A DNA stretch of 64,000 nucleotides from Bacillota bacterium (GCA_023426245.1 JAFABB010000040.1:1-64000); one strand, 5' to 3'. Numbered from the stretch's first letter, positions 16,178-26,036 are shown. Notes: a model not told the origin generated them from the sequence alone. Made by a program: numbers and translations.

Positions 16178-16924
16178 TTACGCTGATGACGATATATCGG
16201 CAAAAAGCTCGCTTAGCCGGATGTCCAAATACTTAAAAACATCCGATCGAACCGTATCTTCTTCTTTCAGAACATTGAAACTTGCGATACCCCTTTCTCC
16301 GGAAAAAGAATATTGTAAAACGCTTTTTTTCTCCAGGTCCACAATCCAGTATTCCCGGATACCGCTCTTCATGTAGAGATTTAACTTTATCACCATATCC
16401 TTAGCCTTCGTCGAGGGCGATAATATCTCCACTACCAGCGTGGGAATCCCCTCATACTTGTTGTCTTCACCAATCTTGTCGGTGTCGCAAATTACAATCA
16501 CATCCGGCTGGACAACATTGGGGTCTTCTTCAAACTTGGTCGCATGTCCGAAAAGTTTTACGTCAAACGGCGCTGTCAATGAGCGGCAGCGTTTACCCTT
16601 GAAATAATGATGAAAATGTCCCGCGATTTCCCCCACCACAATTTGATGGTTAAAGGTGGGCGAAGCCATCAGATAGACCTCGCCATCGATCAATTCATAC
16701 CTTTGTTCGGAAGAATTGATCAGGGCCATATATTCTTGATAACCGATTCGGCTTGGCCTTTTGTATTCTTGGGCTTCTTCGTGAAGCAGCAAATACTCCG
16801 GTTCGACATAGCGGACGAGTTTGGCGACACTTTTTCCGTTTTTGAGGATAACAATGTCCTCTTTCGCGGTTAGGGAAAGGTATTTCCCGAAAGCATTCTG
16901 TAAGTCGCTAGCATGAACACGCAT
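16178..16924 (-). CDS. Phd/YefM-like antitoxin domain fused to Uma2-family (PD-(D/E)XK) domain
   Basis: Residues 1-45 (MRVHASDLQNAFGKYL, VILKNGKSVAKLV) match the DNA-binding end of Phd/YefM antitoxins. From about residue 58 the protein is a Uma2/DUF820 domain: YELIDGEVYLMASP, FDVKLF, NVVQPDVIVICD, TLVVEILSPSTKAKDMVIKL, GIREYWIVD. The conserved Asp, Glu-x-Leu-Ser-Pro-Ser and Lys are present, so the restriction-endonuclease-like site looks intact. Total length is 248 residues; Uma2 proteins alone are about 190. No toxin gene is adjacent. The role is unknown: a self-regulated nuclease or a domesticated module. Confidence 0.8.
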   Translation of the reverse strand: MRVHASDLQNAFGKYLSLTAKEDIVILKNGKSVAKLVRYVEPEYLLLHEEAQEYKRPSRIGYQEYMALINSSEQRYELIDGEVYLMASPTFNHQIVVGEIAGHFHHYFKGKRCRSLTAPFDVKLFGHATKFEEDPNVVQPDVIVICDTDKIGEDNKYEGIPTLVVEILSPSTKAKDMVIKLNLYMKSGIREYWIVDLEKKSVLQYSFSGERGIASFNVLKEEDTVRSDVFKYLDIRLSELFADISSSA

Positions 16925-17035
16925 GGGATCACCGCCTTTTCGATTATACCTATAATTATAATTATTTTAGCTATTTCGTCAATTTCAATTGGCTATATTG
17001 ATGATTGAAAATATCAAACGAAAGATTTGGCGGCA

Positions 17036-17064
17036 TAAAAAAAAGCGCCTATTCGGCGCCTTTT
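17036..17064 (-). terminator. Terminator overlapping the gyrA stop codon
   Basis: On the minus strand the stem AAAAAGGCGCC / GGCGCTTTTTTTT encloses GAATA, so the TAG stop lies in the loop and 3' arm. The U-run follows directly. Confidence 0.8.
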
Positions 17065-19514
17065 TCTTCACTTTCTTCTTCTTCCTTGCCACCCACCACC
17101 CGGGCCAATGTCACCACCCGGTCATTTTCATCCACCTTCATGATCCGGACACCCTGCGTGTCCCGTCCGGTGCAGGAGATATTTTGTACACTGATACGGA
17201 TAATGACCCCTTCGGCGGTGATGATCATCAGCTCATCATTTTCGGAAACCACCTTAATTCCTTCGATGATCCCATGCCTTTTGGTCAATTTTATCGCTTT
17301 CGTGCCTTTACCACCCCTGGATTGTACCCGGTATTCCTCCAGGCTGGTCCGTTTACCCATACCGAGGCTGGTGATAACCACCAAATCGGCGTCTTCCTTG
17401 ACGGTATCCATCCCAACCACCAAGTCGCCGCCATCCAAAGTGATGCCCTTGACGCCTCGGGCCGTCCTTCCCAGGGAACGGACATCGGTCTCGGGGAACC
17501 TTATGGATTGGCCTTTTTGAGTAACCATGATTACTTCTTTGGTCCCGTCGGTTAGTTTAACCGCGATCAATTCGTCGTTTTCATCCAAACTGATCCCAAT
17601 CAGTCCGCCTTTGCGGTTGGTGTCAAATTCATTAAGAGGCGTTTTCTTGACAACCCCCTGCTTGGTGCCCATGAACAAATAATGCTCGGCATCGAATTCT
17701 TGAATCGGAATCACGGCGTTCACCCGCTCGCCCGGTTCCAGCTGAATCAAGTTGATAATCGCCGTACCGCGGGCCGTCCGTCCGGATTCCGGAATCTCAA
17801 ACCCTTTCTGGCGATAAACCCGGCCCTGATTGGTAAAGAATAAAATCGTCTCATGGGTTGAAGAAATGAAAAAGTGTTCGACGAAATCATCCTCTTTGGT
17901 GGAGATTCCGGTTATGCCCCGGCCGCCTCTCTTTTGATTGCGGTAGGTTGTGACCGGCAATCTTTTAATATAGCCAAAATGAGTCATGGTCACCACAATG
18001 TCTTCGTCGGCGATCAGATCTTCATCGTTAAATTCATCATCTGCGGCTACGATTTCCGTACGCCGGGGATTGCTGAATTTCCCTTTAATAGCCAACATTT
18101 CATCCTTAATGACCAACATGATTTTATGAACATCCGATAAAAGATCCTTATAGTATGCGATCAGCTTCAATAATTCCGCATACTCGCTTTCAATCTTTTC
18201 CCGTTCCAGGCCTGTCAACCGTTGCAACCGCATTTCCAGGATGGCTTGGGCTTGTTTCTCGGACAAGCCGAAGTTAGTCATTAAGCCTTCCCGGGCGATA
18301 TCTACCGTGCGGGAAGAGCGAATCAGGTTAATCACAGCGTCAATATGGTCAAGGGCAATTCGCAAACCTTCCAGTATATGGGCCCGGTCTTCGGCTTTAG
18401 CCAGATCGAATTGAGTGCGGCGGGTCACTACTTCCCGTTGATGTTCCAGATAGTAATGAAGAATTTCCCGCAGGGAAAGGATTTTGGGCTCATTATTCAC
18501 CAGCACCAGCATAATCACGCCGTAGCTTTGCTGCATTGCCGTATGCTTCAACAGCTGGTTCAAAATCACATTCGGATTGACGTCGCGCCGTAATTCGATG
18601 ACAATCCGCACTTTATCGTTACGGTCCGACTCATCGCGCAAATCGGTAATGCCATCCACTGTTTTTTCCCGGACCAGTCCGGCAATCTCTTCTATTAAAT
18701 GGGCTTTATTGACTTGATAAGGTATTTCGCTCACAATGATACGGTTCTTACCATTACCCATCTCTTCAATCTGGGTTTTTGAGCGAACTTTGATCGAACC
18801 GCGACCGGTTAAATAAGCATCCCGAATTCCTTCCCGGCCTAAAATCGTAGCCCCCAAAGGAAAATCCGGCCCTTTTACCATTCGCAACAGTTCTTTATCT
18901 TCCGCCTCCGGGTTATCAATCAATAATACAGCGCCATCAATGACTTCGCCCAGGTTATGGGGAGGAATTTTAGTGGCCATTCCCACCGCAATCCCTTCGG
19001 ACCCGTTCACCAGAAGATTGGGGAAACGGGCCGGCAATACCATCGGCTCTTCCAAACTTTCATCGAAATTCGGCTTGAAATCGACAGTTTTTTTGTCGAT
19101 ATCCGCCATCATTTCCATGGCCAATTTGGCCATTCTAACCTCGGTATACCGCATGGCCGCTGGCGAATCTCCATCAATGGAACCGAAGTTACCGTGACCA
19201 TCCACCAATGGCTCCCGGTAGGAAAAATCCTGGGCCATCCGCACCATCGTCATGTAGATGGAGGAATCGCCATGAGGATGATAACGCCCCATTACATCTC
19301 CGACGATACGGGCCGATTTACGGTAAGGCTTGTCCGGAGTCGCTCCTGACTCAAACATACCGTATAAGATCCGGCGGTGAACCGGTTTCATTCCATCGCG
19401 GACATCTGGCAACGCCCGGTCCACAATGACGCTCATGGCATAATCCAGAAAAGAATTCCGCATCTCGTGCTCTAAAACTATCGGTACAATTTTACCCTCT
19501 GCTACCTCAGCCAT
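17049..19514 (-). CDS. gyrA: DNA gyrase subunit A
   Basis: The 821-residue breakage-rejoining subunit of gyrase has the catalytic Tyr123 in AAMRYTEVRM, the N-terminal ALPDVRDGMKPVHRRIL and a C-terminal beta-pinwheel. Its GyrA box is QKRGGRG, where QRRGGKG is usual. That box favours gyrase over topoisomerase IV. The quinolone-determining loop reads HPHGDSSIYMTMVRMAQ. The residue that is normally Asp or Glu (position 88 here, 87 in E. coli) is Met. The start at 19514 follows AAGAGGTG. gyrB is not in the window; rpiA, metF and recQ follow upstream on the same strand. Confidence 0.95.
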   Translation of the reverse strand: MAEVAEGKIVPIVLEHEMRNSFLDYAMSVIVDRALPDVRDGMKPVHRRILYGMFESGATPDKPYRKSARIVGDVMGRYHPHGDSSIYMTMVRMAQDFSYREPLVDGHGNFGSIDGDSPAAMRYTEVRMAKLAMEMMADIDKKTVDFKPNFDESLEEPMVLPARFPNLLVNGSEGIAVGMATKIPPHNLGEVIDGAVLLIDNPEAEDKELLRMVKGPDFPLGATILGREGIRDAYLTGRGSIKVRSKTQIEEMGNGKNRIIVSEIPYQVNKAHLIEEIAGLVREKTVDGITDLRDESDRNDKVRIVIELRRDVNPNVILNQLLKHTAMQQSYGVIMLVLVNNEPKILSLREILHYYLEHQREVVTRRTQFDLAKAEDRAHILEGLRIALDHIDAVINLIRSSRTVDIAREGLMTNFGLSEKQAQAILEMRLQRLTGLEREKIESEYAELLKLIAYYKDLLSDVHKIMLVIKDEMLAIKGKFSNPRRTEIVAADDEFNDEDLIADEDIVVTMTHFGYIKRLPVTTYRNQKRGGRGITGISTKEDDFVEHFFISSTHETILFFTNQGRVYRQKGFEIPESGRTARGTAIINLIQLEPGERVNAVIPIQEFDAEHYLFMGTKQGVVKKTPLNEFDTNRKGGLIGISLDENDELIAVKLTDGTKEVIMVTQKGQSIRFPETDVRSLGRTARGVKGITLDGGDLVVGMDTVKEDADLVVITSLGMGKRTSLEEYRVQSRGGKGTKAIKLTKRHGIIEGIKVVSENDELMIITAEGVIIRISVQNISCTGRDTQGVRIMKVDENDRVVTLARVVGGKEEEESEEKGAE

Positions 19515-19582
19515 TCCAGACACCTCTTCAGTCAATCACCAAATATGTACTTAAAAAACGATTGTAATTCCTTATATTTATT

Positions 19583-20296
19583 TTAGCAGTTGATTTTTTC
19601 AAGCTTTTGGACCTTCATCTCTTTTGCCGAGCCCACCAGCACCATTGCCGTCAAATCATAAAACAAGCCGGTTTCAACAACACCAGGGGTCTGATGGAGT
19701 CTTTGATCAACCATTCTCAAATCGGAACCGGGTTTAAATTGCACATCCAATACAAATTGCCCGTTATCGGTGACCACCGGGCCATCCTTCCGGATTCCCA
19801 TCCGCAGTATGCTTTCTCCGCCGAGCTTTTTGATTTGGTCCTGGATATAGCTAAGAGCGGAAGGAATAATTTCCACCGGAACCGGAAAAGCGCAATTTAA
19901 CCTTGGTACCAATTTCGATTCATCCACAATCACCACAAACCGCTTTGCCATAGCCGCCACGATTTTCTCACGGGTTTGAGCAGCCCCGCCCCCTTTGATT
20001 ACATTAAGATCGGGGTCCACTTCATCGGCTCCATCCACCGCCAGGTCCAACTCCGAGCAATCCTGAGTATCCCGGAGGGGTATCTGATATTTCTGACAAA
20101 GTATTTTGGATTGAAAAGACGTCGGCACACCAATAATTTGTAAATTTTCCTCTTTGACCCGGCGCCCCAGTTCCTCAATAAAAAAAGCCACGGTAGAACC
20201 GGTACCGATACCGCAGATCATTCCGCCGGTCACTAAACCGGCCGCGGCCACTCCGACCATTTTTTTTAATTCCTGATTATCCTGGCTGTTCTTCAT
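19583..20296 (-). CDS. rpiA: Ribose-5-phosphate isomerase A
   Basis: This 237-residue enzyme of the pentose phosphate pathway interconverts ribose-5-phosphate and ribulose-5-phosphate. Family blocks are GIGTGSTVAFFIEEL, GVPTSFQSK, LDLAVDGADEVDPDLN, VIKGGGAA, the catalytic VDESKLV and FPVPVEI. The ATG overlaps the end of metF by four bases, so the two are translationally coupled. Its product would accept ribose-5-phosphate made by the ribokinase operon at 1.7-10.7 kb. Confidence 0.95.
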   Translation of the reverse strand: MKNSQDNQELKKMVGVAAAGLVTGGMICGIGTGSTVAFFIEELGRRVKEENLQIIGVPTSFQSKILCQKYQIPLRDTQDCSELDLAVDGADEVDPDLNVIKGGGAAQTREKIVAAMAKRFVVIVDESKLVPRLNCAFPVPVEIIPSALSYIQDQIKKLGGESILRMGIRKDGPVVTDNGQFVLDVQFKPGSDLRMVDQRLHQTPGVVETGLFYDLTAMVLVGSAKEMKVQKLEKINC

Positions 20297-21180
20297 GAAT
20301 GGCTCCTTAATTTGGAATTTTCAACAATTGCCCGCGTTTGAACCACCTTATTCATGGTGCAAAGATGAATTCCAGCCACTCCGTTGTCCAACAAATCATC
20401 AATTTGGTTGATAGCGTATTCAATACCCGCTTTCTCAAAATCATTACTATTGTCCCCAAACTTGTCAAATATTAATAAGAGTTTGGAAGGTATGGAAGCT
20501 CCTGACAAATTGATCATCCTTTTAATTTGGCCGAGGTTTAAAATAGGCATAATTCCAGGTGATATCGGAATTTTAACCCCCAAACGGAGCATATTGTCGG
20601 CAAAATTATAAAAAACCCGGTTATCAAAAAACATTTGGGTTAATAAAAAGTCAACCCCTTCGGCGACTTTATCCCGTAAACGCAACCAATCCTGATCCCA
20701 CCGGGCTGTCTGTGAATGGCCCTCGGGATATGCGGCGGCGCCAATACAAAAACCGCCTTTTCTCCGTATATGGCGGACTAAATCAATGGAATCCCCGTAA
20801 TAACCGGGTTCGGGTTTATAGTCCGGTTGATCCCGGGGAGGATCACCCCGCAAGGCCAAAATATTTTCAATTCCGTGGTTTCCGATCTCATCGACGATCT
20901 GATCCAATTCGGCGGGTGAATGACAGACGCAGGTTAAATGGGCTTGTGATTCCAGCTGATAATCATTCTTTACCCGGGAGGCAATTTCAATGGTCCTGGC
21001 CCGGTTAGAACCTCCCGCTCCATAAGTAACACTAATAAAATCCGGTTTTAAATCCTTTAATCCTCCAATCGTTTGAAAAACCGAATCCAGAGGATAATCC
21101 GGCTTGGGTGGAAATATTTCAAACGATAATACCGGCTCGCACTCATGCGCCTTCTGTTGATAGATATCGCTAATCTTCAT
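20293..21180 (-). CDS. metF: Methylenetetrahydrofolate reductase
   Basis: The 295-residue FAD-linked TIM barrel makes 5-methyl-tetrahydrofolate for methionine synthesis or the methyl branch of acetogenesis. Motifs are LSFEIFPPK (catalytic Glu), ISVTYGAGGS, AHLTCV, NILALRGDPP and LTQMFFD. AAGGATG precedes ATG 21180. It overlaps rpiA by four bases. No S-box or other riboswitch-like leader is visible in the 100 bp upstream. No metV-type partner is adjacent. Confidence 0.94.
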   Translation of the reverse strand: MKISDIYQQKAHECEPVLSFEIFPPKPDYPLDSVFQTIGGLKDLKPDFISVTYGAGGSNRARTIEIASRVKNDYQLESQAHLTCVCHSPAELDQIVDEIGNHGIENILALRGDPPRDQPDYKPEPGYYGDSIDLVRHIRRKGGFCIGAAAYPEGHSQTARWDQDWLRLRDKVAEGVDFLLTQMFFDNRVFYNFADNMLRLGVKIPISPGIMPILNLGQIKRMINLSGASIPSKLLLIFDKFGDNSNDFEKAGIEYAINQIDDLLDNGVAGIHLCTMNKVVQTRAIVENSKLRSHS

Positions 21181-21284
21181 ATATGAAGCATCCTTTTCAC
21201 AAAATTCTGAAAGCACAAGTTAGTTAACTTTCGCCATATATTTGCCAATTCCTCTTCCAAACAGTTATATTTACCCCGCTATTT

Positions 21285-23057
21285 TCAGTGAGTTTCATGA
21301 TTGGAAATGGCATTCATAAACAAATTCCCGTATTTCTCCAGCTTGGATTCTCCCACACCTTTAATGGCGAGTAACGCTTTGCCATTGGTGGGCTTAAGTT
21401 TCGACATTTCGCGCAAAGTGCTGTCAGTAAAGATAATATAAGGGGGCACACCTTCCCGGGCCGCGATTTCCCTCCGCAATTTCCGTAAGGTTTCGAACAA
21501 GGAATCGTCTTGTTCCAATTTTGCCTTCCGTTGAACGATTTTTTGCATTACCTTGGTTTCCCCCTTCAATACCGGAGTCACTTTCGGCTGCAGTTTGACA
21601 ACGGGATATTTGCCTTGGGTTAACCGTAGATAATCCTCTGATACCAGCCGGTTAATCAAATCCTTGATTTCGGATAAAGGAATTTCTTTCATGATTCCGT
21701 ATGTTGGGAGTCCATTCAACCTTTGTTGCATAATCTTTTTGGCGCCCGATCCCTTCAACACATCCGCTACCATGGATATACCATATTGTTCGCGCATCCG
21801 GAATATGCAAGAAAAAATCTTTTGGGCTTCCAACGTGATATCGGCAAGCTCGGTCTGGTCGTTACAGTTGCCACAATTGCCACATTCTTCCGGCAACCTT
21901 TCCTCACCAAAATACTCCAGAATGAACCGCCGCAGGCACCGGGGGGAATGGGCGTAATCCACCATGGTTTGGAGTTTCTTTAATTCATTTTGTTTGCGGG
22001 CCGGGGAATATACCGTCTGTTCTATCAGGAATTTCTGAACCATAATATCCTGCGGCGCAAATAACAGGATACATTCGCTAGGACCGCCGTCCCGGCCCGA
22101 CCGGCCCGCTTCTTGATAGTATGATTCCATATTTTTCGGCAAATTGTAGTGAATGACATAACGGACATTGGATTTATCGATTCCCATGCCAAATGCATTG
22201 GTGGCAACCATAATCTTATCATCATCATAAAGGAAAGCCTCCTGATTGCGGATTCGTTCCTTATCCGACAAACCTGCATGATACTTTCCCGCGGCGTAAC
22301 CCTGCTTAACCAATAAACTATAAATCTGATCAACTTCCTTACGGGTCGCTGCATAAATAATGCCTGAATGTTGCTGATTCGAGGCAATATAATGGGTTAA
22401 AAAATCGCGTTTGTTTTCTCCCCGCACCACGGAAAAAGACAGGTTCTCCCTATCAAACCCGGTGATGAAAAGTTCCGGTTTTTCCAGCGCCAACAGTTTA
22501 ACAATATCATCCTTTACCTCCGGGGTGGCGGTTGCAGTAAACGCCGCCACCACCGGCCGTTTGGCGAGACGTTTGATAAACGGACCGATTTGACGGTAAC
22601 TGGTCCTGAAATCATGCCCCCATTGCGAAACACAATGGGCTTCATCAATGGCGATGAATGAAATTTGAAGTGTTTCAACCAGTTGTATAAAAGATTCCAC
22701 TTCCAAACGTTCCGGGGCGATATAAAGAAGGCGGTAAGCGCCGAGACCCGCCTGGTGAATCCTTTCATCCACTGCGCGGGGAGTTAATGAACTATTGATA
22801 AACGTGGCAGGAATTCCGAGGCTGTTTAAGGAGTCGATCTGGTCTTTCATTAAAGAGATCAACGGAGAAACAACCAAGGTAACACCATGAAACAGCAACG
22901 CCGGGATTTGAAAACAAATGGATTTACCGGCGCCGGTTGGCATGATCGCAAAGGTATCGTTCTTTTGTAAGATGCTACTGATAATTTTAGTTTGCCCCTC
23001 ACGAAACTTGGGGTAACCATAATATTTTTGAAGGAGCAGTTCCGCCTCTTCCAGCAT
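21285..23057 (-). CDS. recQ: ATP-dependent DNA helicase RecQ
   Basis: The 590-residue superfamily 2 helicase unwinds 3'-5' in recombination and fork repair. In order it shows the FREGQ motif, Walker A MPTGAGKS, the DEAH box IDEAHCVSQWGHDFR, motif VI QEAGRSGRDG, the RecQ-Ct zinc site (CGNCGNC with an upstream Cys) and a C-terminal HRDC domain (LAIKGVGESKLEKYG). I used ATG 23057, preceded by CGGAGA; a longer reading of 17 codons has no site. It is upstream of metF, with a 104 bp gap. Confidence 0.94.
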   Translation of the reverse strand: MLEEAELLLQKYYGYPKFREGQTKIISSILQKNDTFAIMPTGAGKSICFQIPALLFHGVTLVVSPLISLMKDQIDSLNSLGIPATFINSSLTPRAVDERIHQAGLGAYRLLYIAPERLEVESFIQLVETLQISFIAIDEAHCVSQWGHDFRTSYRQIGPFIKRLAKRPVVAAFTATATPEVKDDIVKLLALEKPELFITGFDRENLSFSVVRGENKRDFLTHYIASNQQHSGIIYAATRKEVDQIYSLLVKQGYAAGKYHAGLSDKERIRNQEAFLYDDDKIMVATNAFGMGIDKSNVRYVIHYNLPKNMESYYQEAGRSGRDGGPSECILLFAPQDIMVQKFLIEQTVYSPARKQNELKKLQTMVDYAHSPRCLRRFILEYFGEERLPEECGNCGNCNDQTELADITLEAQKIFSCIFRMREQYGISMVADVLKGSGAKKIMQQRLNGLPTYGIMKEIPLSEIKDLINRLVSEDYLRLTQGKYPVVKLQPKVTPVLKGETKVMQKIVQRKAKLEQDDSLFETLRKLRREIAAREGVPPYIIFTDSTLREMSKLKPTNGKALLAIKGVGESKLEKYGNLFMNAISNHETH

Positions 23058-23195
23058 TAATCTGTCTCCGAAAAATTTATTTTTAAACTCATCTTCATAT
23101 TTTATCACATTTTAATGAACTGAACATCTTTTCATGGATGATGGGAATAGCACTTTACCTTTACGCTTTAAACTTTGATTTTTTTAACATTTATG

Positions 23196-23223
23196 TAAAG
23201 TAATCAAAAAAATACGTCGATGA
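23196..23223 (+). promoter_or_regulatory. Sigma-D (sigma-28)-like promoter for the chemotaxis receptor
   Basis: TAAA (23196-23199), a 16 bp gap and GTCGATGA (23216-23223) resemble the flagellar sigma factor consensus (TAAA-N15-GCCGATAT). It lies about 90 bp before the receptor ATG. Confidence 0.5.
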
Positions 23224-23314
23224 TACTTTATAGAATGTACTTTCCCCTTTTATGCTGGATTTTCAAATTATGGACCACCCCCAAAGATAAACCATCATGA
23301 TCAGGAGGAACAAC

Positions 23315-25363
23315 ATGAATGATATAAAAAGACAAATCGACAATCTGCAAAAATTTTTCTCCGCCAAAAGCATCAAAACCAAATTAACAGTCCTTGTCAT
23401 TGCAATTTTAATTCTCGCTTTAAGTGGACTATCATTGATTAATTATCTCAATGCCCGGCGAATTTTGGTTGGTAATTTTGAAACCAACACTACATCCCTT
23501 GCAAAGTCCTATGGCCAATCCGTAGGGTTATGGCTTGATGCCCGCAAGGCTGAGATTAACGTCCTTGCCAATTCTCCTTCCATCAAAAATGCCGGTGGCA
23601 ATCCATCAGTCATTTTAGAACAGTTAACCCCTGTGGCCCGCCAAAACTCCATGTATGTGATGCTTTTTTATTCGGATTTATCGGGCAGTTATTTCACAAC
23701 CTTGGGGAGCACAGCGAATATCGCTGACAGAGCTTATTTTAAAAGATTGATGGCTACCGGAAAAACGGTAATCTCCGACCCCCTGATATCAAAAACTACC
23801 GGCTACCAAGTAGTTGTAGTTGCGGCCCCTGTAAAAAAAGACGGCCAAATGATAGGGATCGTCGCCGGAATCATCAAAGTCGATGAAATCCAAAAAATGA
23901 TTACTTCAATTAAAATCGGAAAAACCGGTTACGCCTATATGATCAATGGCGACGGCCTGATTATCGTCCATCCCCAAAAAAATTTGATTATGCAATTAAA
24001 CCCCGTGAAGGACCGTAAGGCCGATAAAAATCTCAAAAGAGTTTTCGCGGCCATGATTCAAAATAATACCGGCATTGATCGTTATGTCTATCAAAAAATC
24101 AATAAATATATAGTCTATTCCCGAGTCAAAGGGATATATGACTCCAAATGGTCGCTGGCGATTACCGCTCCCGAATCGGAATTAATGTCTCCCCTAACAG
24201 GGATGCTGATCATTTTTATCATCATTACCCTTCTCTTCACGATCATATCGGCAATTTTAATTATGATGATTACCCGCTCCTTGATTAATCCTATCGATTT
24301 ATCCAGAAGACACCTTGAAAGAATGGCCACCGGCGATTTCAGCATCGATCTTCCATTATCAGCCTTAAACCGAAATGATGAGATCGGCGCTATGGCAAAA
24401 GCCATCAATACAATGCAGCACTCCATTCGCGAAATCGTGCAGGGAGTCGTGGGAGAATTCCAAAACATCAAAAATTCCGTGAGCCATGTCAATTCCGAAA
24501 TGTTGACTTTAATGACGCAAACGGATGACACATCAGCTACGGTTGAACAACTCTCGGCGGGTATGGAAGAAGCATCGGCTTCGGCGGAAGAAATGAATGC
24601 TTCCTCTCAGGAGGTTCAAAAAGCGATTGAGGCAATGGGAAATAAAGCGCAAGAGAGTGTCCAGGCCCTAGCGCAAATAAGCAATAATGCCGATGAATTA
24701 AAAAATGGGGCTTTAACTTCTGAGCAAAAGGCCCAAAGTGTTTATACGGAAACCAAAGAAGAAATGGAATCCGTGATTGAGCAGTCCAAAGCGGTAGATA
24801 AGATCAATGTCCTCTCCGACTCGATCATGCAAATCACTTCCCAAACCAATTTGTTGGCCCTTAACGCCGCTATTGAAGCTGCCCGGGCCGGGGATTTGGG
24901 TAGAGGTTTTGCGGTGGTAGCGGATGAAGTGAGGGCTCTGGCTGATGACTCCAAAAAAACCGTCGATGAAATTCAAAAGGTTACCAAAATTGTGGTAAAA
25001 TCGGTTGAAGATCTCTCTGCCAGTTCAGCGAAGGTTTTGGAATTTATCGACAGCCAGGTGATCATAAATTATAGGGATTTGGTCAAAACCGGGGAATTAT
25101 ATAGTACGGATACAAAATCAATCGAAACCATCCTTCGTGACTTCAATGCCACCATCCAGGAATTAATCGGCATTATCACCGAAATCAATGTCTCCATCAA
25201 TAATGTCGCCATTACCGTAAACGAAGGAGCCGCAGGCACCCAAAATATCGCCGAAAAAACCTCGGTCATTGTGGAAAAAGTCATGGTAGTCCAAAAACAG
25301 ATGTATGATACGGAGAAAAGCGCCGAACGTCTCAGCGCTTTGGTTTCCCAGTTCAAAATCTAA
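23315..25363 (+). CDS. Methyl-accepting chemotaxis protein with extracellular Cache domain
   Basis: The 682-residue membrane receptor has a first membrane helix at residues about 18-42 and an extracytoplasmic double-Cache-type sensor to about 280 (SDLSGSYFTTLGST, GYQVVVVAAPVKKDGQMIG, GKTGYAYMINGDGLIIVHP). A second helix (MLIIFIIITLLFTIISAIL), HAMP and a cytoplasmic signalling coil follow. The tip reads TSQTNLLALNAAIEAARAGD, then GFAVVADEVRALADDS, as in receptors that bind CheA and CheW. AGGAGGAACAAC precedes ATG 23315. Cache ligands are typically small acids, amino acids or amines; this one is unknown. Confidence 0.93.
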   Translation: MNDIKRQIDNLQKFFSAKSIKTKLTVLVIAILILALSGLSLINYLNARRILVGNFETNTTSLAKSYGQSVGLWLDARKAEINVLANSPSIKNAGGNPSVILEQLTPVARQNSMYVMLFYSDLSGSYFTTLGSTANIADRAYFKRLMATGKTVISDPLISKTTGYQVVVVAAPVKKDGQMIGIVAGIIKVDEIQKMITSIKIGKTGYAYMINGDGLIIVHPQKNLIMQLNPVKDRKADKNLKRVFAAMIQNNTGIDRYVYQKINKYIVYSRVKGIYDSKWSLAITAPESELMSPLTGMLIIFIIITLLFTIISAILIMMITRSLINPIDLSRRHLERMATGDFSIDLPLSALNRNDEIGAMAKAINTMQHSIREIVQGVVGEFQNIKNSVSHVNSEMLTLMTQTDDTSATVEQLSAGMEEASASAEEMNASSQEVQKAIEAMGNKAQESVQALAQISNNADELKNGALTSEQKAQSVYTETKEEMESVIEQSKAVDKINVLSDSIMQITSQTNLLALNAAIEAARAGDLGRGFAVVADEVRALADDSKKTVDEIQKVTKIVVKSVEDLSASSAKVLEFIDSQVIINYRDLVKTGELYSTDTKSIETILRDFNATIQELIGIITEINVSINNVAITVNEGAAGTQNIAEKTSVIVEKVMVVQKQMYDTEKSAERLSALVSQFKI

Positions 25364-25416
25364 ATTCAATGGTATCTTCAGCACGCATCGAATATTAAAA
25401 TCCAAAGGAGAAAAAA

Positions 25417-25974
25417 ATGGCCAATCAAAATTCTTCAGCACCTCAATATCCCCAAGTTATTCTGGAAACCACCCTTGGAAGCATCCGTGTCGAATTATTT
25501 TCTGACAAAGCTCCCCTTACGGCGGAAAATTTTCTACGCTATACCCGCGAAAAATTTTACGATGCCACCTTATTTCACCGGGTCATTCCCAATTTCATGG
25601 TCCAATGCGGAGGGTTTACTTCCGGAATGGCTCAAAAAAACGGTTTTCCCCCCATTGTTAACGAAGCGGGAAACGGTCTTTCCAATTTGCGCGGCACCCT
25701 CGCCATGGCCCGCACCCAGGTTGTGGACAGCGCTACTTCGGAATTTTTTATTAATTTAGTAGACAACAACTATTTGGATCATCAAAATGATTCGGCCGCC
25801 GGTTTTGGGTATTGTGTTTTCGGCAGAGTGGTCGAGGGGATGGACGTAGTCGATAAGATAGCCGAAGAACCCACCGACTATTTTCAATATTTCCAGGACG
25901 TTCCGGTCCGTGATATCATGATAATTTCGGCACGAGAGGTAGAGGGAGAGGGAGAGGCAGGAAAAGAAAAATAA
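25417..25974 (+). CDS. ppiB: Cyclophilin-type peptidyl-prolyl cis-trans isomerase
   Basis: The 185-residue cytoplasmic cyclophilin catalyses proline isomerisation. Active-site blocks are LFHRVIPNFMVQCGG (catalytic Arg), LAMART, SEFFINLVDNNYLD and GYCVFGRVVEGMDVVDKI. GGAG lies nine bases before the ATG. It is 53 bp downstream of the receptor gene and may be co-transcribed. The tail is acidic and glycine-rich (EVEGEGEAGKEK), beyond the normal end. No signal peptide. Confidence 0.9.
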   Translation: MANQNSSAPQYPQVILETTLGSIRVELFSDKAPLTAENFLRYTREKFYDATLFHRVIPNFMVQCGGFTSGMAQKNGFPPIVNEAGNGLSNLRGTLAMARTQVVDSATSEFFINLVDNNYLDHQNDSAAGFGYCVFGRVVEGMDVVDKIAEEPTDYFQYFQDVPVRDIMIISAREVEGEGEAGKEK

Positions 25975-26036
25975 CGATGACCATCCAATCCAGGTCGAGA
26001 TGGACTAACTCCCTAATCTAAAGGATATTCCGTCAT

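Noticed and set aside
21181..21284. SAM (S-box) riboswitch before metF
   Set aside because: The gap of about 100 bp shows neither the conserved S-box core nor a terminator.
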